Below, in pieces: positions 1-10,383 of a stretch of DNA of 64,000 bases (its first letter is position 1; each line of letters opens with the position of its first letter). The notes under the pieces are model-generated. The model worked only from the letters and a program-made list of their open reading frames with translations, made no database searches and was not told where the DNA came from. Origin of the DNA: Bretschneidera sinensis (Eukaryota; Streptophyta; Magnoliopsida; Brassicales; Akaniaceae); the NCBI GenBank assembly GCA_023935145.1, contig CM043705.1, positions 18,353,501-18,417,500 on the forward strand, written 5' to 3'. The position numbers were made by a program, and so were the translations under genes.

Positions 1-1387
1 CCCTAATTTAAATCATTCCTTGACAACGCAAATAACAAAAAACAACATAAGTTCTTGCATTCACACAAGATGATCAAAAGAGAAATAAAATGGTGATGTA
101 GCACAAAAAGCAACGGTTCTCTAAAGTGAGTTGATGCTTAACGAAATATCATTCAAATGCTAATTGAAAAAGAAAAGAAAAAAAGATACAATAACTAGCT
201 TTCACTAACATATGCCATTACAAGAACCAGAGAATCAGATTCATTAATAAACAACAGTTTACACTTTCTCGTATCAATCTCTCAAATTAGTTTATTAATC
301 GATATTGTCAACCACACTATGAACCAAACTAACGGTGTTGTTTGGTAATTGGTACATGCTTTAAGCGGAATTTAAAGCAAAAAATTTGTCCTAGTTAGGC
401 TCAGGTGTTCTCCAAAAGGTTTGGGTTCTCCAATAGTCAGAGAAAAACTGCTAACCCAAACCTCAATCCATTCTGCTAACTATAATTGCAAGTTAGAAGA
501 ATGGATTGAGGTTTGGGTCCTAGTTAGCAATTTTTCTGCAATAGGCATTCATCAACCATATCCAAAAGGTTTGGGTTCTCCCAAGCTGCCGCCACACGTC
601 CTTCATCATTCAATTATTTATTAACTGCATTAAAGAAAAACGAAAGCAGGCATGAGAGAGAGGCTCCAATTTATATAGGGTTCTTTAAGAAGAAACTATC
701 TGCATGCTATCCCTATGAGCCATTTTGGCAAGATATGCATCCATGCTATAGACTTCCACAACTCCCATTAAAAAACAGATTTGTTAATTCATCAAAATGA
801 AATAGAGAAAAAAAGTATGAACAAAATTGTAGCCAACAATCTTTTATTTAATGATGGTCTTTGATATTCATTTATTTGAGATGTTAAGCTATTTAATTTT
901 TTTTAAAAATCATACCAACAAACTATTCATTTAAAATATTTACTTTTCTTTTATGACTGTTTTTTATTTTCATTTATTTGATAATGCAATGGGAAATGAT
1001 ATCATAATATTTTGAAAATATAAAATATATGAAGTAAAATTTGTTTTATACTATATAATAGAATATAAATTCATTAAAAATATACTTTTTACAATTTTAA
1101 AAAATGAATGATGATAATTTTTTTTTTTTTAAAAGGGCGCTAAAAATTCATTGTTAAATATATTACATCCCTAATAGTTCTATTTTTAAAAAATAACATT
1201 TATGATACTTGAAGGTTCTTTGGTTATCATGAAAAATAACATCAGAAATTCATTCTGAGGCTGTTTGATGATGAAAATTGGTGTTTTGAGGTGAATCGCG
1301 AGTTTTAAAAAAGTTTGGTATATTAATATCAACTTGAAGTAGTGTAATGTAATTTGCACCCAAATGACACAGATAACCACACCCCAT
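1..1387. other. AT-rich intergenic DNA without a recognisable gene
   Basis: Short open frames occur here, but none has a recognisable domain or codon pattern. The only structure I can support is the inverted repeat at 437-540. A motif near 1257 resembling the 'gcctgtttg' start of plant hAT-type MITEs has no matching partner. Confidence 0.6.
411..581. repeat. Imperfect inverted repeat (hairpin) flanked by a 21-bp direct repeat
   Basis: Positions 441-474 and 497-536 are imperfect reverse complements (core ctaacccaaacctc against gaggtttgggtcctag) separated by about 22 bases, so a long hairpin could form. The identical 21-bp direct repeats 411-431 and 561-581 (starting tccaaaaggtttgggt) lie outside it. 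The arrangement fits a small foldback element or a local duplication-inversion. I do not recognise the family. Confidence 0.55.
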
Positions 1388-2345
1388 GCCTCCAACACAA
1401 CCCCTCTCCCTCTCTCCCTCTCACTCTCTCTGCAACTTAGCCAATTGTGTTGGAGGCAATTAAGTTACTAACCAATATATAGAGAACATAACAGTGTAAA
1501 GTTACCCCAAATACTCCAACCATCCCTCAAGTTGGAGCATATGCATGCATCAACTTGTTACAAATAAATCCAATCCCAAATACAACTAAACCCATAACAA
1601 CATCGGGTCAACAAGGCCCACGACACTTAGGTGGTCGACACGACCTAACAACACTTAATTAACAAGATCCACGGACACTGGATCAACAAGATCCACAACA
1701 CAACAGAACTGGAATGTGCTACTTCACATGGGTTGGATCTTCAAAACGGGTCAGATCGAGCCTCTTTAACAACACAAAACCATCACATTTGGGTCGAATC
1801 GACCGGATCTAGATTGAGAAAACGGGTGGAGCACCAAAATGAGATCCGGGTTAAGTACAGACCAGGTTCGGGTAGGGTAGCAACAAAAAACCAATAAAAG
1901 GTGGTCTCCTTCACTATATCAACAAACCAAAGAAAAAGAGGACTGCAACACCAAACCCCACGCGCTAGAGACTAGCAATTGAAGTCGGAGCTTGCACCGA
2001 TAACATTAGCGCCGAAGAAGAAGTTGTGCGCGACTATGGCAAGAGAAGAGGGTCAAAACGACCCATAAGGGGGAACGAATCTTCCACGGTGTCGACGAGG
2101 AACGATGTCGTTTCGTACTACGAAGAATAGAACTTTGACGGGAACAAGATCCCAAACCAAGTTATGATACCACGTTGAGATTTAGGGTTGAGAGAGAATG
2201 GGAGAGAGTGGCTGAGTTATAGAGAGAAAAGGGTTGTGTAGGAGGCAATTAAGTTACAATCCTAAGGTTAGTAATGATACATATAGAGAACATAAAGGTA
2301 TGAAATTACATCAATAACCTTACCTCTAACCCTAATAATCTAACA
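1388..2345 (-). mobile_element. TRIM-like miniature LTR retrotransposon, copy 1 (minus strand)
   Basis: Two direct repeats share the segments ggaggcaattaagttac and atatagagaacataa: one near 1447-1522 (3' LTR, partly rearranged) and one at 2175-2345 (5' LTR). On the minus strand the 5' LTR starts TGTTAGATTATTAGGG and is followed by a primer-binding site (2161-2172, tggtatcataac), which matches the initiator-Met type TGGTATCAGAGC in its first eight bases. The interior (about 640 bp) has no coding potential, as in TRIMs. The outer end of the 3' LTR is scrambled: 1388-1436 resembles an LTR end in the opposite orientation, so the left boundary is approximate. The same family recurs at 4849-5733. 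Confidence 0.6.
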
Positions 2346-4084
2346 ATTGATATGTAGGAACTCTACCTCTTTAGTCATTTAATGAAAGGGTTGATGCTTT
2401 TGAACTATCAAAATAGAAACATCTTTCAATGTACATTTTCAATTTTGGAAACCCGATGAGAACCATGATACTATTATTTCATTAATTCTTTTAAAAATGC
2501 AAGACGTAATAAGCCACTAAGTGGATGATGAGGCATTGGGTTTGTGCAATACAATGCTCTTTGGTAACACTAACATTCTTGATAATGCAACAATGGAGAA
2601 AAAGATTATCATAATGGACTGCTAACTAGGACATTTTATATTTAATATGTCCAGTGTTCATAGCTTGAACATTACGAGAGAACAAACATCTCACCATACC
2701 TTGATTATCAAAAGTGTTGGTTTTAGATATGTGAGATTGACTATATAGCCACCTTCAAATGTCATTTAAAGTTGCATTAAAAATGACACCAGCAACATGC
2801 ATATTTAGGGCCAAGAGAACATCATGCAATGCTGCATTCCAGCTCAAATTATTTAAGTGCACTTCAAATTATTACTACAGGAGTAACCCATACAGAATAA
2901 GACTGTCAGCTATTTACATTTTAATATAGAAAATGGCAAATTCATGTACAAGAAAAACATATGGACTGGAGCTCACGCCAGAATTCACAGCAGGCATCAC
3001 GAGTCGAATCATTGTTTGTTACATAAAGACACACCAAGAAGTTCCTTGGGCTCGTGTCTAAAGGAAAAAGAAAAAAAAAAGGATAAAAAACTTGTGTATG
3101 ACTTTACAGGTGCCCAAAGTTCTAGCAGAGATTTGAACATTATTTATTATACCAAGGATCCTATAGGACTGGCACAGGGAAAATTTTATTTTACTAAACA
3201 TTTAGGGCCTGTTTGGTAAAGGATAAAATCCTACATCCTGTTTCCAAAAACAGAAAATATAGAAAATAGAGTATGGAACTTGATTGGAAGGATTTTTAAT
3301 ATTGTTTTTAGGAATTGGTTTAAAATTACATTTTATAAGACTGTGAAAAGATGTTTTCAATAAAGTTGAATTTATCTTTCTATATTTATACCACCAAACC
3401 TATTTTTTGTTAAGAGCTTCCATTTAGAAAAACAAGTTTGTGATACTGTTATGAAGCAGATTTTCAAGATACACAAGAAATCAAGAAAATTATGTTGATA
3501 GTAGTATATGACTATAAATCTCTAAACACCACGTGGACCCATTGGGGGCTGACAAGTGGCATCAGATGAATGCCGTCTGGCCTGTAGAATCAGCGGCAGG
3601 ATTCGAGGTGCATGCTTAAGTTTGGGAGCAAGCTGAAGGTCTTGGCTTAGAGGATGAGGTGGTTGTATGCTAAGGTGTCGTTTAGACAGCACCCGAAGCC
3701 TTTCCAAGGGTTTAAGGTCTGCTTTAGGTCGTGTATGCTACATATGTCACTCCTTGATATTTTAGGACGATCTACAACATCATCATGGCGCCAGCCCTGC
3801 TCAATCTCTTGACAAGTGTTTGGGAGGCATATGCTCTCTATAAATACTTGTCCTAGGAAATCCCAAGGCAGAGAATCATCCCTACCCTCTGGACTATTCA
3901 AAACATGGACTGCTAACCGTCCTGCCATTAAATCTACCTAGGACTCTCAGATATGATCTACCTTCCCTTCGTTCTTTATCTTCAGCCATCTCCCACTCTC
4001 TGCTTGACACGTGGAATACGTTACTCTCTCCTCGAAACCCCAAAAAAATTTCATTTTTGAAAATTAAGATCATATTTGAAAACA
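2346..4084. other. No gene recognised
   Basis: No domain-bearing open frame. 3203 begins a 'gggcctgtttggta' motif common at plant hAT-like MITE ends, but I find no convincing partner. The interval 3525-4030 has LTR-like character (a ctctataaatac TATA-like stretch near 3836 and cacgtgg near 3529), yet no boundaries are supportable. Confidence 0.4.
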
Positions 4085-4354
4085 AAGGGCGTCGGGGGAC
4101 ACAAGCAGGATTTGGTGGGATTGACTAAATTCATCCCCGCATGTAACAGTCCATGTGTTTGGTTCAAATTCAAGGCAGGATTGGGCTAATCCCACCTGAC
4201 CCCTAATCCTGGAAATTTTGTCCCAAGGGGTGGGACACCACAAATCCCACCGTGTGTGACTAATGTCATAATTTTCCTGACTGATTTTCCTCTTAATATT
4301 GTAAAGTAATTGCAAAATTTTCCTTAAAATCCAAAAGAAAAATTTTGGTATCCT

Positions 4355-4388
4355 TCTCTCTCTCTCTCTCTCTCTTTCTCCCTCTCTA
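4355..4388. repeat. CT microsatellite
   Basis: A run of ct dinucleotides followed by a broken pyrimidine tract. No associated gene. Confidence 0.8.
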
Positions 4389-4848
4389 CTCCTCTAATGG
4401 GCAAATGTAGTGCCGTCATAACCTGCTGCAGGCTCACAATGGCCACGCACAGATCTGTTGTTCTCATGGCCATGTTGGCTGCGCGCTGATCTGGTTTGTG
4501 GCCGCTTGGGTATGAATTTAAGTTTTAGAGTATAAATTTGAGTATGAGTTTGATTTTTTTGTATAATATTGAGACATTGGTTGTAATTTTGTCATGATAT
4601 ATCCTGAATTTATTTATTATCCAATCATATGTATTACAGTTTGGGTTTTGTTCATCTTCATGTAATAGAGATGATGACCAACAGCACCTGTACAGTCCGG
4701 CCCAATTTGAGAATAAGTCTCAGGTCCTATGATGATATTGTTTTGGATAACTTACAAAGTACTAAGTTAAAACAATTAAAGCGCGATTTCTCAAGGTTAT
4801 TAACTACTATTATTTTTTTAATGGTATTAACCACTATTATTTATTAAT

Positions 4849-4955
4849 TGTTGGGAGTATTAGGGTTAGAAGAGTGTTGATGTAATTTCACCATATTATA
4901 TGTTCTATATATATCACTACTGATCTTTAGGGTTACTAAGTTGTTGCCTCAAACA

Positions 4956-4996
<41 letters not shown>

Positions 4997-5007
4997 AAAT
5001 CCCAGCA
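4849..5007 (+). repeat. 5' LTR of TRIM copy 2
   Basis: Starts TGTTGGGAG and ends CAGCA. It carries a (TC)n tract at about 4961-4990. Confidence 0.7.
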
Positions 5008-5511
5008 AGGTATAAGAGTGGTCAATCCTATATTTTGAATTTAGGCGGGTGGCCTAATACTGCTCGTCTAGACATAGCCCATTTTCTTATTAGGCTAGAT
5101 TATTATACCTATATTTCTTTGTTGTGTTTTTGGTTATCAGAGCCCGTGGTTTGGGATCCTGGTGGTAATCCTTAGTAAAACCTATCAAAAGGAAAAAAAC
5201 AAAAAAGGGAGCAGTGCCATGAACAATGTTGCGCTACAGTAAATGAACAGTATTTCGCTAAAGAAGAATCAATCCGACCTGTTTCATGGATCCAACCCCG
5301 TAAAGCAACCCGTTCTAGCTCTCTTATCTTGCTGACCCTAAGTTGAAGGTCTTGTTGATCTAGTGTCCTTGGATATTGTTCATGAATTGTATTGATCCAA
5401 TGTCATTAGGTCATGTTGACCTAAATGTCGTCCTTGAGCTGTTATTATGGGTTTTGTTGTACTTGGGTTTAGATTTATTTGTAACAAATTGGATGGGTTT
5501 ATTTATAACAG

Positions 5512-5537
5512 GTTAGAGCATATATATATGCTCTAAC
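5512..5537. repeat. Perfect 26-bp palindrome in the TRIM interior
   Basis: The arm gttagagcata runs into a TA core and is mirrored exactly. It sits just upstream of the 3' LTR at 5549, where a polypurine tract would be expected. The other copy carries a related but imperfect version near 1532-1555. Confidence 0.85.
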
Positions 5538-5548
5538 TTGATGTAAAG

Positions 5549-5733
5549 TGTTAAGAGTGTTAGGGTTAGAAGAGTATTGATGTAATTTCACCATATCATG
5601 TATTCTCTCTCTCTCTCTCCCTTTATATATATATATATATATATATAAATCATTACTAACCTTTAGGGTCAGTGAGTTATTGCCACAAACATTCACTCTC
5701 TATCTCGTTCTCTCTTAACCCTAAATCTCAACA
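5549..5733 (+). repeat. 3' LTR of TRIM copy 2
   Basis: Starts TGTTAAGAG and ends CTCAACA. It is longer than the 5' copy mainly because of CT (5604-5620) and TA (5626-5646) microsatellite expansion. Confidence 0.7.
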
Positions 5734-5738
5734 TTAAT

Positions 5739-6588
5739 AATTAAAAAGAAACTACCTCTTTTTTCAATTTCACAGGCATTTTTGTCATTGACAGCTCAAT
5801 CAAATCCTAATCCGGCCTGTAATCCATAAACCAAACACTAGATTCAGAGTCTTGGTTAATCCAACCAGTAAACCAAACAATGGACAACAACAATACGACC
5901 TCAAACCGCCCTAATCCAATCCTATTGCAATTCAAATCAAATATCTTCTTAGTCAACCAAACAGGCTGTTAGTTTCTTAGTATCTCAAGTTACAATCTTC
6001 GTTCACTTACGATAAGAAGCCTCTAAGGAAACTAGCTAAAGTTGATTGTTAATACTGTCTCACAAAAAGGAAAAGACACTTTCCAATGTTCAAAATGTTG
6101 TACAAAATGGAGGACATACACAGTGGCAGGAAAACACCAAATCTTAAGCCTTCATCTTTTTCATTCTAGCAGTGATTGTTAACGGTTCATTATTTTATTT
6201 TCTAAATTTCTTACTGTGTTTTCAATCAGCAGGTATGCCTCATTTACGCGGTACAAGAAATTGCTCAAATCATCCTCGAGTTTATAAGTTGCTAAACATT
6301 GTTCTATTGGGGGCTAGAAATTCCATGCACCACTTAGGGAAATAGCAATCCAGGACTAATGGAAGCAATTCTTTTCTTTTCTTTTCTTTTGTTTTTCAGT
6401 AGCAGGAACTAAATTTCTCACGATGACTTATTGGATAACTTACTGAGAAAAAAATGGATAACATGCATTTTTGGTAACAATTATTTTACAAACGCTGCAT
6501 AACAATATAGTTTTGCATACAAATACTGTACTTATGATGTCCCCAAGCTTATAATGCATTTCAAAACAAGCACCTATGGTTTCATATA
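5739..6588. other. No gene recognised
   Basis: AT-rich DNA. The end (about 6525-6588) is one copy of a roughly 75-bp sequence duplicated at 9746-9850 across the MITE insertion. Confidence 0.5.
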
Positions 6589-6702
6589 GCGTAAATTAAT
6601 AATCATCCTCATATTTTAGTTCTAATTACAACCCAGTCCACTAGTTTGCGACGCGACAACTCAGTCCTAACACCAAACTACCGTTAATTTAAAGTGGAAA
6701 TG

Positions 6703-6730
6703 CATATATATATATATATATATATATATA
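6703..6730. repeat. TA microsatellite
   Basis: About 14 TA dinucleotides inside the MITE. Confidence 0.85.
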
Positions 6731-7112
6731 GGTTAATTCCATAGAGATAAAGTAGCACTCCAGATACGTCCCAACCCTTTCTCTAAATCTTTCTCCCCCT
6801 CTTCCATTCTCTGTCTCGATCTTCATGCTTCAGCATAAGATTTTACAAATAAATCTTCAATTTAAAAAAAATCCAGAAATATCACTTATAATATATCGAT
6901 AATACCAGGTGATTTTTCTGCTTTATTGTTTATTTTCGGTAATACCAACAGCTCTTTCTTCACCAAGCTGAAAAAAAGGACGCTCTTTTTTCTCATGACC
7001 AATGGCTTCTTTTCCTTCTAGCCAATGCTGTGAGCTTTGTTAGTCTAGGTTCATGAAAAGCAACTGTTACAAATTAGAAACCATTCCAATGTTTATTTTT
7101 TTAAAGACCAAA

Positions 7113-7538
7113 TCATGTCGTACAATAGGGAAGAATTGAAAAGAATCAGGAAGTTAAAGATAAATACGATCCAAATCACATGCGAACACTGAACCAAATC
7201 GCATAGAACAGTAGTCTAAATCACATGGACAACTCAACACTCAATCACAAAGTATGAAAATGGATAATTTAATCTGAATTCATTCATAAGCTGCCAAATA
7301 ACAAATGAGAATCTCATATATATAGGGAAAGCTTAACCTAAAGATAAAGATTAAATCTTAAGAAGATAAGAACAACAAATCAGATAACCATGAGAGATAA
7401 ACCTAATCTCAATCCTATTCTAATAAGGAAGCTAACTAAGATAATAATTCTTAATATTTTCAATTACATAATTATTCCCATATCCCCAAATTCTTAGACT
7501 AAAATCCATAATTTTAATCTTCCTCGTATTTCCCATCA
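7113..7538 (-). repeat. 3' LTR of the small LTR element
   Basis: About 430 bp. It aligns with 8951-9438 but lacks the TA/GA microsatellite expansion. Confidence 0.85.
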
Positions 7539-7566
7539 TTCTCCACCATTTATAAAGAACTCGACC

Positions 7567-8652
7567 TCAAGTTGAAAAATGTGCTAGTAGCAAGAGCTTC
7601 GAGGCGTGGAGAAACAAAACATAGTCATGAAAGTCTGTGAAAACGAAAGCACTAGAAGGTGAAAAAAATTTCGCTGGAAACGTCTGTTGTCGAGGTACTT
7701 GAAACCAGGTAGGGAGGATAAACTCAATAGCAAAGGCAAGTGTATCCACAAGAGCATCACTTCTAGAAGCAACTTTATCTTCCTCTCGAACTGTTTCAAC
7801 CACCTCAATGTGCTCAGCAACGTCAACTGTACAAGAAATTGGCTCAACAAGTACAACCTCCACTGGAATATCTTCAGTCTCGACGACTTCATCTTGGGTT
7901 GAAATTGGCTTTATATTCCACAATATTCTTTTGTTTCTCTCCGGAGTCTTCCCCATCAATGGGCTTTGAGTTATCAAGTTCGGGATCATCTTTCACTGTC
8001 ACAACATCCAAGGGTTTGTATAATTCTTTACATTCATTCACTGTTTCTTTATATTCTTTCAGTATGTGGATTATTTTCTCTCGAACTTGGGATGAAGCTA
8101 ATGGGTTGGACTTTTGTTCTATAACAAGCTCGTCGTAGGCATTATACCCATCATAACTTTTGGAAGCATGATCATACCCAATACAACCATGGTAAGCAGC
8201 TTTAGAAGCATAATAATAATTTTTATACGCAACTCTCTCATTATCATAAATATAACCGCCATTGTCATTCAAAGCATGGACGTCTCATAACTTTTGGAAA
8301 CACAATCATACCCAATACAACCACGATAAGCCGCTTTAGGAGCATAATAATAATTTTTATATGCAACTCCCTCATCATCATAAATATAACCGCCATTGCC
8401 ATTCAAAGCATGAACATCTTGAGAGCTCTGCTCACACTCACACTCATACTCATATTGGTGTTGCAATTCTTCAAGTCGTCTCTCATCATGATAAACACAA
8501 TATTGAAGTTCTCTATATTCTTCATACATACGTTAGAGAAGATAACGCTAACAATACTTGATCGCTTTGGATTTCAACGCATCAAAGCGAGAATAAGCGC
8601 TTGATAGTTAAGCTTGTAGATTCCGAATACGAATCTGAGTAAGGTAAGACAT
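7567..8652 (-). pseudogene. Tyrosine-rich Gag-like protein remnant
   Basis: Reading the minus strand from the ATG at 8652-8650 gives MSYLTQIRIRNLQA, then a stop. The same frame continues through two more stops to a 86-residue open stretch (8529-8269), a second open stretch in another frame (8272-7889, 127 residues) and a third (7989-7567, 140 residues). The middle is Tyr-rich (GGYIYD, YKNYYY) and is repeated because of the DNA duplication at 8151-8418. It is followed by a Lys/Glu-rich helix-like part, an acidic Val/Glu-rich part and a conserved-looking tail (HASKLLLLAHFST) ending just before the 3' LTR. I see no zinc knuckle, protease or RT. I do not recognise the family; a structural Gag-like role is inferred only from its position between PBS and 3' LTR. 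Confidence 0.5.
8151..8418. repeat. Tandem duplication, period 134 bp, inside the Gag-like ORF
   Basis: Positions 8151-8284 and 8285-8418 match closely (each starts tcataacttttgga and includes cccaatacaacca). The period is not a multiple of three, so the second copy is out of frame with the first. Confidence 0.85.
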
Positions 8653-8936
8653 GATATCAAACTAAAATACCTCAAACATAATTAGTTTTTTCTCTTTTTC
8701 CGTTTTTTTCCTCTATTTTTTTTTTGTAGAAAAAAATACAAATAATTACAGTAAAAAAATAAAAAAAACACCTGGAAATTTTGTTTTGAATTGGCTCGGC
8801 TTGGCCCGATACTATTCCCGGCTGGTGGCGGCGACTAGTGGTGGAGGTTGATCGCAGACAGCAAAAAGTGTGTTTGGTTACTGTACGCAGGATTTTTCTG
8901 ATGGCATTTTTTTTCTCATAGGGGAACGAAATTAGA

Positions 8937-8948
8937 GCTCTGATACCA
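8937..8948 (-). other. Primer-binding site, initiator-Met tRNA type
   Basis: The minus strand reads TGGTATCAGAGC, two bases inside the 5' LTR end at 8951. This is the standard plant LTR-element priming site. Confidence 0.85.
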
Positions 8949-8950
8949 CT

Positions 8951-9166
8951 TGATACCGTACAGTAGGGAAGAATTGAAAAGAAACAATAAGCTAAAGATA
9001 GATACGATCCAAATCACATAGATCTTCCCAAATCACATGGGAACACTAACCAAATCGCATGGAACAGTAGTCCAAATCATATGACAACTCAACACTCAAT
9101 CACAGAGTATGAAAATGGATAATTTAATCTGAATTCATTCATAAGCTGTCGAATAACAAATGATAA

Positions 9167-9232
<66 letters not shown>

Positions 9233-9438
9233 TAACCTAAAGATAAAGACTAAATCCTAAGAAGATAAAGAACAACAAATCAGATAACCATGAAAGATAA
9301 GCCTAATCTTAATCATAGTCTAATAAGGAAGCTAACTAAGATAATAATTCTTAATATTTTCAATTACATAATTATTCTCATATCCCCCAATTCTAAGATT
9401 AAAACCCCTAATTCTAATATTCCTCGTATTCCCCATCA
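8951..9438 (-). repeat. 5' LTR of the small LTR element
   Basis: About 488 bp. It contains a (TA)n(GA)n microsatellite at about 9172-9227 that is nearly absent from the other LTR and accounts for most of the length difference. Confidence 0.85.
9172..9227. repeat. Compound TA/GA microsatellite
   Basis: A TA run followed by a GA run inside the 5' LTR. Confidence 0.9.
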
Positions 9439-9745
9439 CCAAAAGCATTAGGTCCTTAATTTCTTTGAAGACCAAAAGCAACTGCTACAATTAAGAAAAC
9501 GTGCCCACAACGTAAAAGCCATCTGCACGTGACATGATGACCCAACCACTTAACCAAGGTAATTTTTCCATTAAAAATGCCAAATCAGTTTTCAGATGCT
9601 TTTTTGGAGTGAGTTAATAGCAAGGACTGATTTGTAAGGTTCACACTAATCTTTTGGGATGGATTGTCAGAACTGCAAACTAGTGGACTGAGTTCTAATT
9701 AGGACTAAAACCTAAGGATGAATTTTTAATTTACCCTTTCATATA

Positions 9746-10383
9746 AAACAAGCACCTCTGGAATGCAAAAGCACCCATAAACCATACTTACAATGTCCCA
9801 GGTTTATAATGTCTATCAAAACAAGAACCTCTGAAATGCAAAGCACTCATAAATAGCTAAGCTTATTATTCAAAGTGGCTTGATACACCCTTGCCACGTG
9901 AAATTCTTCTTAAGCAATGTGTCCTGCTTATTTTCTTTAACTATTTATAGCAAAGGTACATATGCCACAAACAGCAAGATATTATTAGATCTTTATAAGT
10001 TTTAAGGCTAAAGTTCAAAACCAAATATAAGTGAACTCCAATGGCATTGAGCTGCTGTCCAAACATTTTGAATCTTAAAAGAAAAGGACCCATAAAATAT
10101 TTTTTTTAAAAGAAAAGTTTGGCTTCACATAATCCACACAGCTCTGAGAATTGAATTCAATAGAAGTCATGAAGGAGTCAATTTCAGAAATTATTGGTAA
10201 GTACAATGAATTATCACTAACCTTCCATAACTTAATTCATAATACTATATGGCACAACTCAAATATCATATAAAAAATGACAGCTATTTATTCTAATAAG
10301 TTGAATATAATAAGTGATTCCTAAAAAGGTGAACTCATAATATGAGTGGAGTCAAATGATATAGATGTCAACCTAGTTAATAC
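9746..10383. other. Non-coding flank downstream of the MIP18/AE7-like pseudogene
   Basis: This is where the last exon of the minus-strand AE7-like gene should lie. I found no reading of the expected C-terminal part here or further left. 9746-9850 is the duplicated flank of the MITE. Confidence 0.45.

Larger units (their letters stand above)
4849..5733 (+). mobile_element. TRIM-like miniature LTR retrotransposon, copy 2 (plus strand)
   Basis: LTRs are 4849-5007 and 5549-5733; both start TGTT and end CA. They share 'tagggttagaagagt', 'gatgtaatttcacca' and 'aaccctaaat' segments, plus expanded CT and TA microsatellites. A perfect 5-bp target duplication ttaat lies at 4844-4848 and 5734-5738. Two PBS-like sites follow the 5' LTR: a decayed one at 5008-5021 and a better one near 5131-5145 (tggttatcagagcc). 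The interior (about 540 bp) is non-coding. Interior words such as gggtttagttgta/gggttttgttgta and gatttatttgtaacaa are shared with the copy at 1388-2345, so the two are one family. Confidence 0.75.
4085..5970. mobile_element. Possible MITE halves around the second TRIM
   Basis: Stretches 4140-4280 and 5790-5965 are both rich in gtttggtt / ggattag / taatcc words and read as partial reverse complements of each other. This is the usual composition of hAT-type MITEs. They flank the TRIM at 4849-5733, so they may be two halves of one older element. No clean terminal repeat or target duplication was found, so this is tentative. Confidence 0.25.
7113..9438 (-). mobile_element. Small non-autonomous LTR retrotransposon (minus strand)
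   Basis: LTRs are 7113-7538 (3') and 8951-9438 (5'), highly similar along their length. On the minus strand both start TGATGGG, and the 5' LTR ends ...GGTATCA. A perfect target duplication ccaaa lies at 7108-7112 and 9439-9443. The primer-binding site for initiator-Met tRNA is 8937-8948 on the minus strand (TGGTATCAGAGC). A purine-rich tract precedes the 3' LTR (7539-7550). The interior (about 1.4 kb) has no protease, RT or integrase, only a Gag-like remnant, so the element depended on another element's enzymes. Confidence 0.85.
6589..9736. mobile_element. Mutator-like MITE with 9-bp target duplication, split by an LTR element
   Basis: The left terminus (from 6589: gcgtaaatt..., then cctcatattttagttctaat) is the inverted counterpart of the right terminus (reverse complement from 9736: gggtaaatt..., then ccttaggttttagtcctaat). 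The inverted repeat extends about 65 bp, to 'ccagtccactagtttgc'. It is flanked by a perfect 9-bp duplication, tttcatata, at 6580-6588 and 9737-9745. Nine-base duplications are characteristic of Mutator-like elements. Excluding the nested element, the MITE is about 0.8 kb and non-coding, so it would need a transposase in trans. Confidence 0.8.
6525..9850. repeat. Diverged short tandem duplication interrupted by the MITE
   Basis: The unit contains 'aatgtccc..gtttataatg' and 'aaaacaagcacct'. One copy lies at 6525-6580; diverged copies follow at about 9746-9850, immediately beyond the MITE's right target duplication. The MITE therefore landed in a short tandem array. Confidence 0.5.

Noticed and set aside
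421..624. A 67-residue open frame
   Set aside because: It runs through the inverted repeat; its sequence is the repeat translated, with no domain.
2944..3219. A 91-residue open frame with a Lys-rich stretch
   Set aside because: No recognisable domain and no supporting context. It contains a homopolymer-like Lys run.
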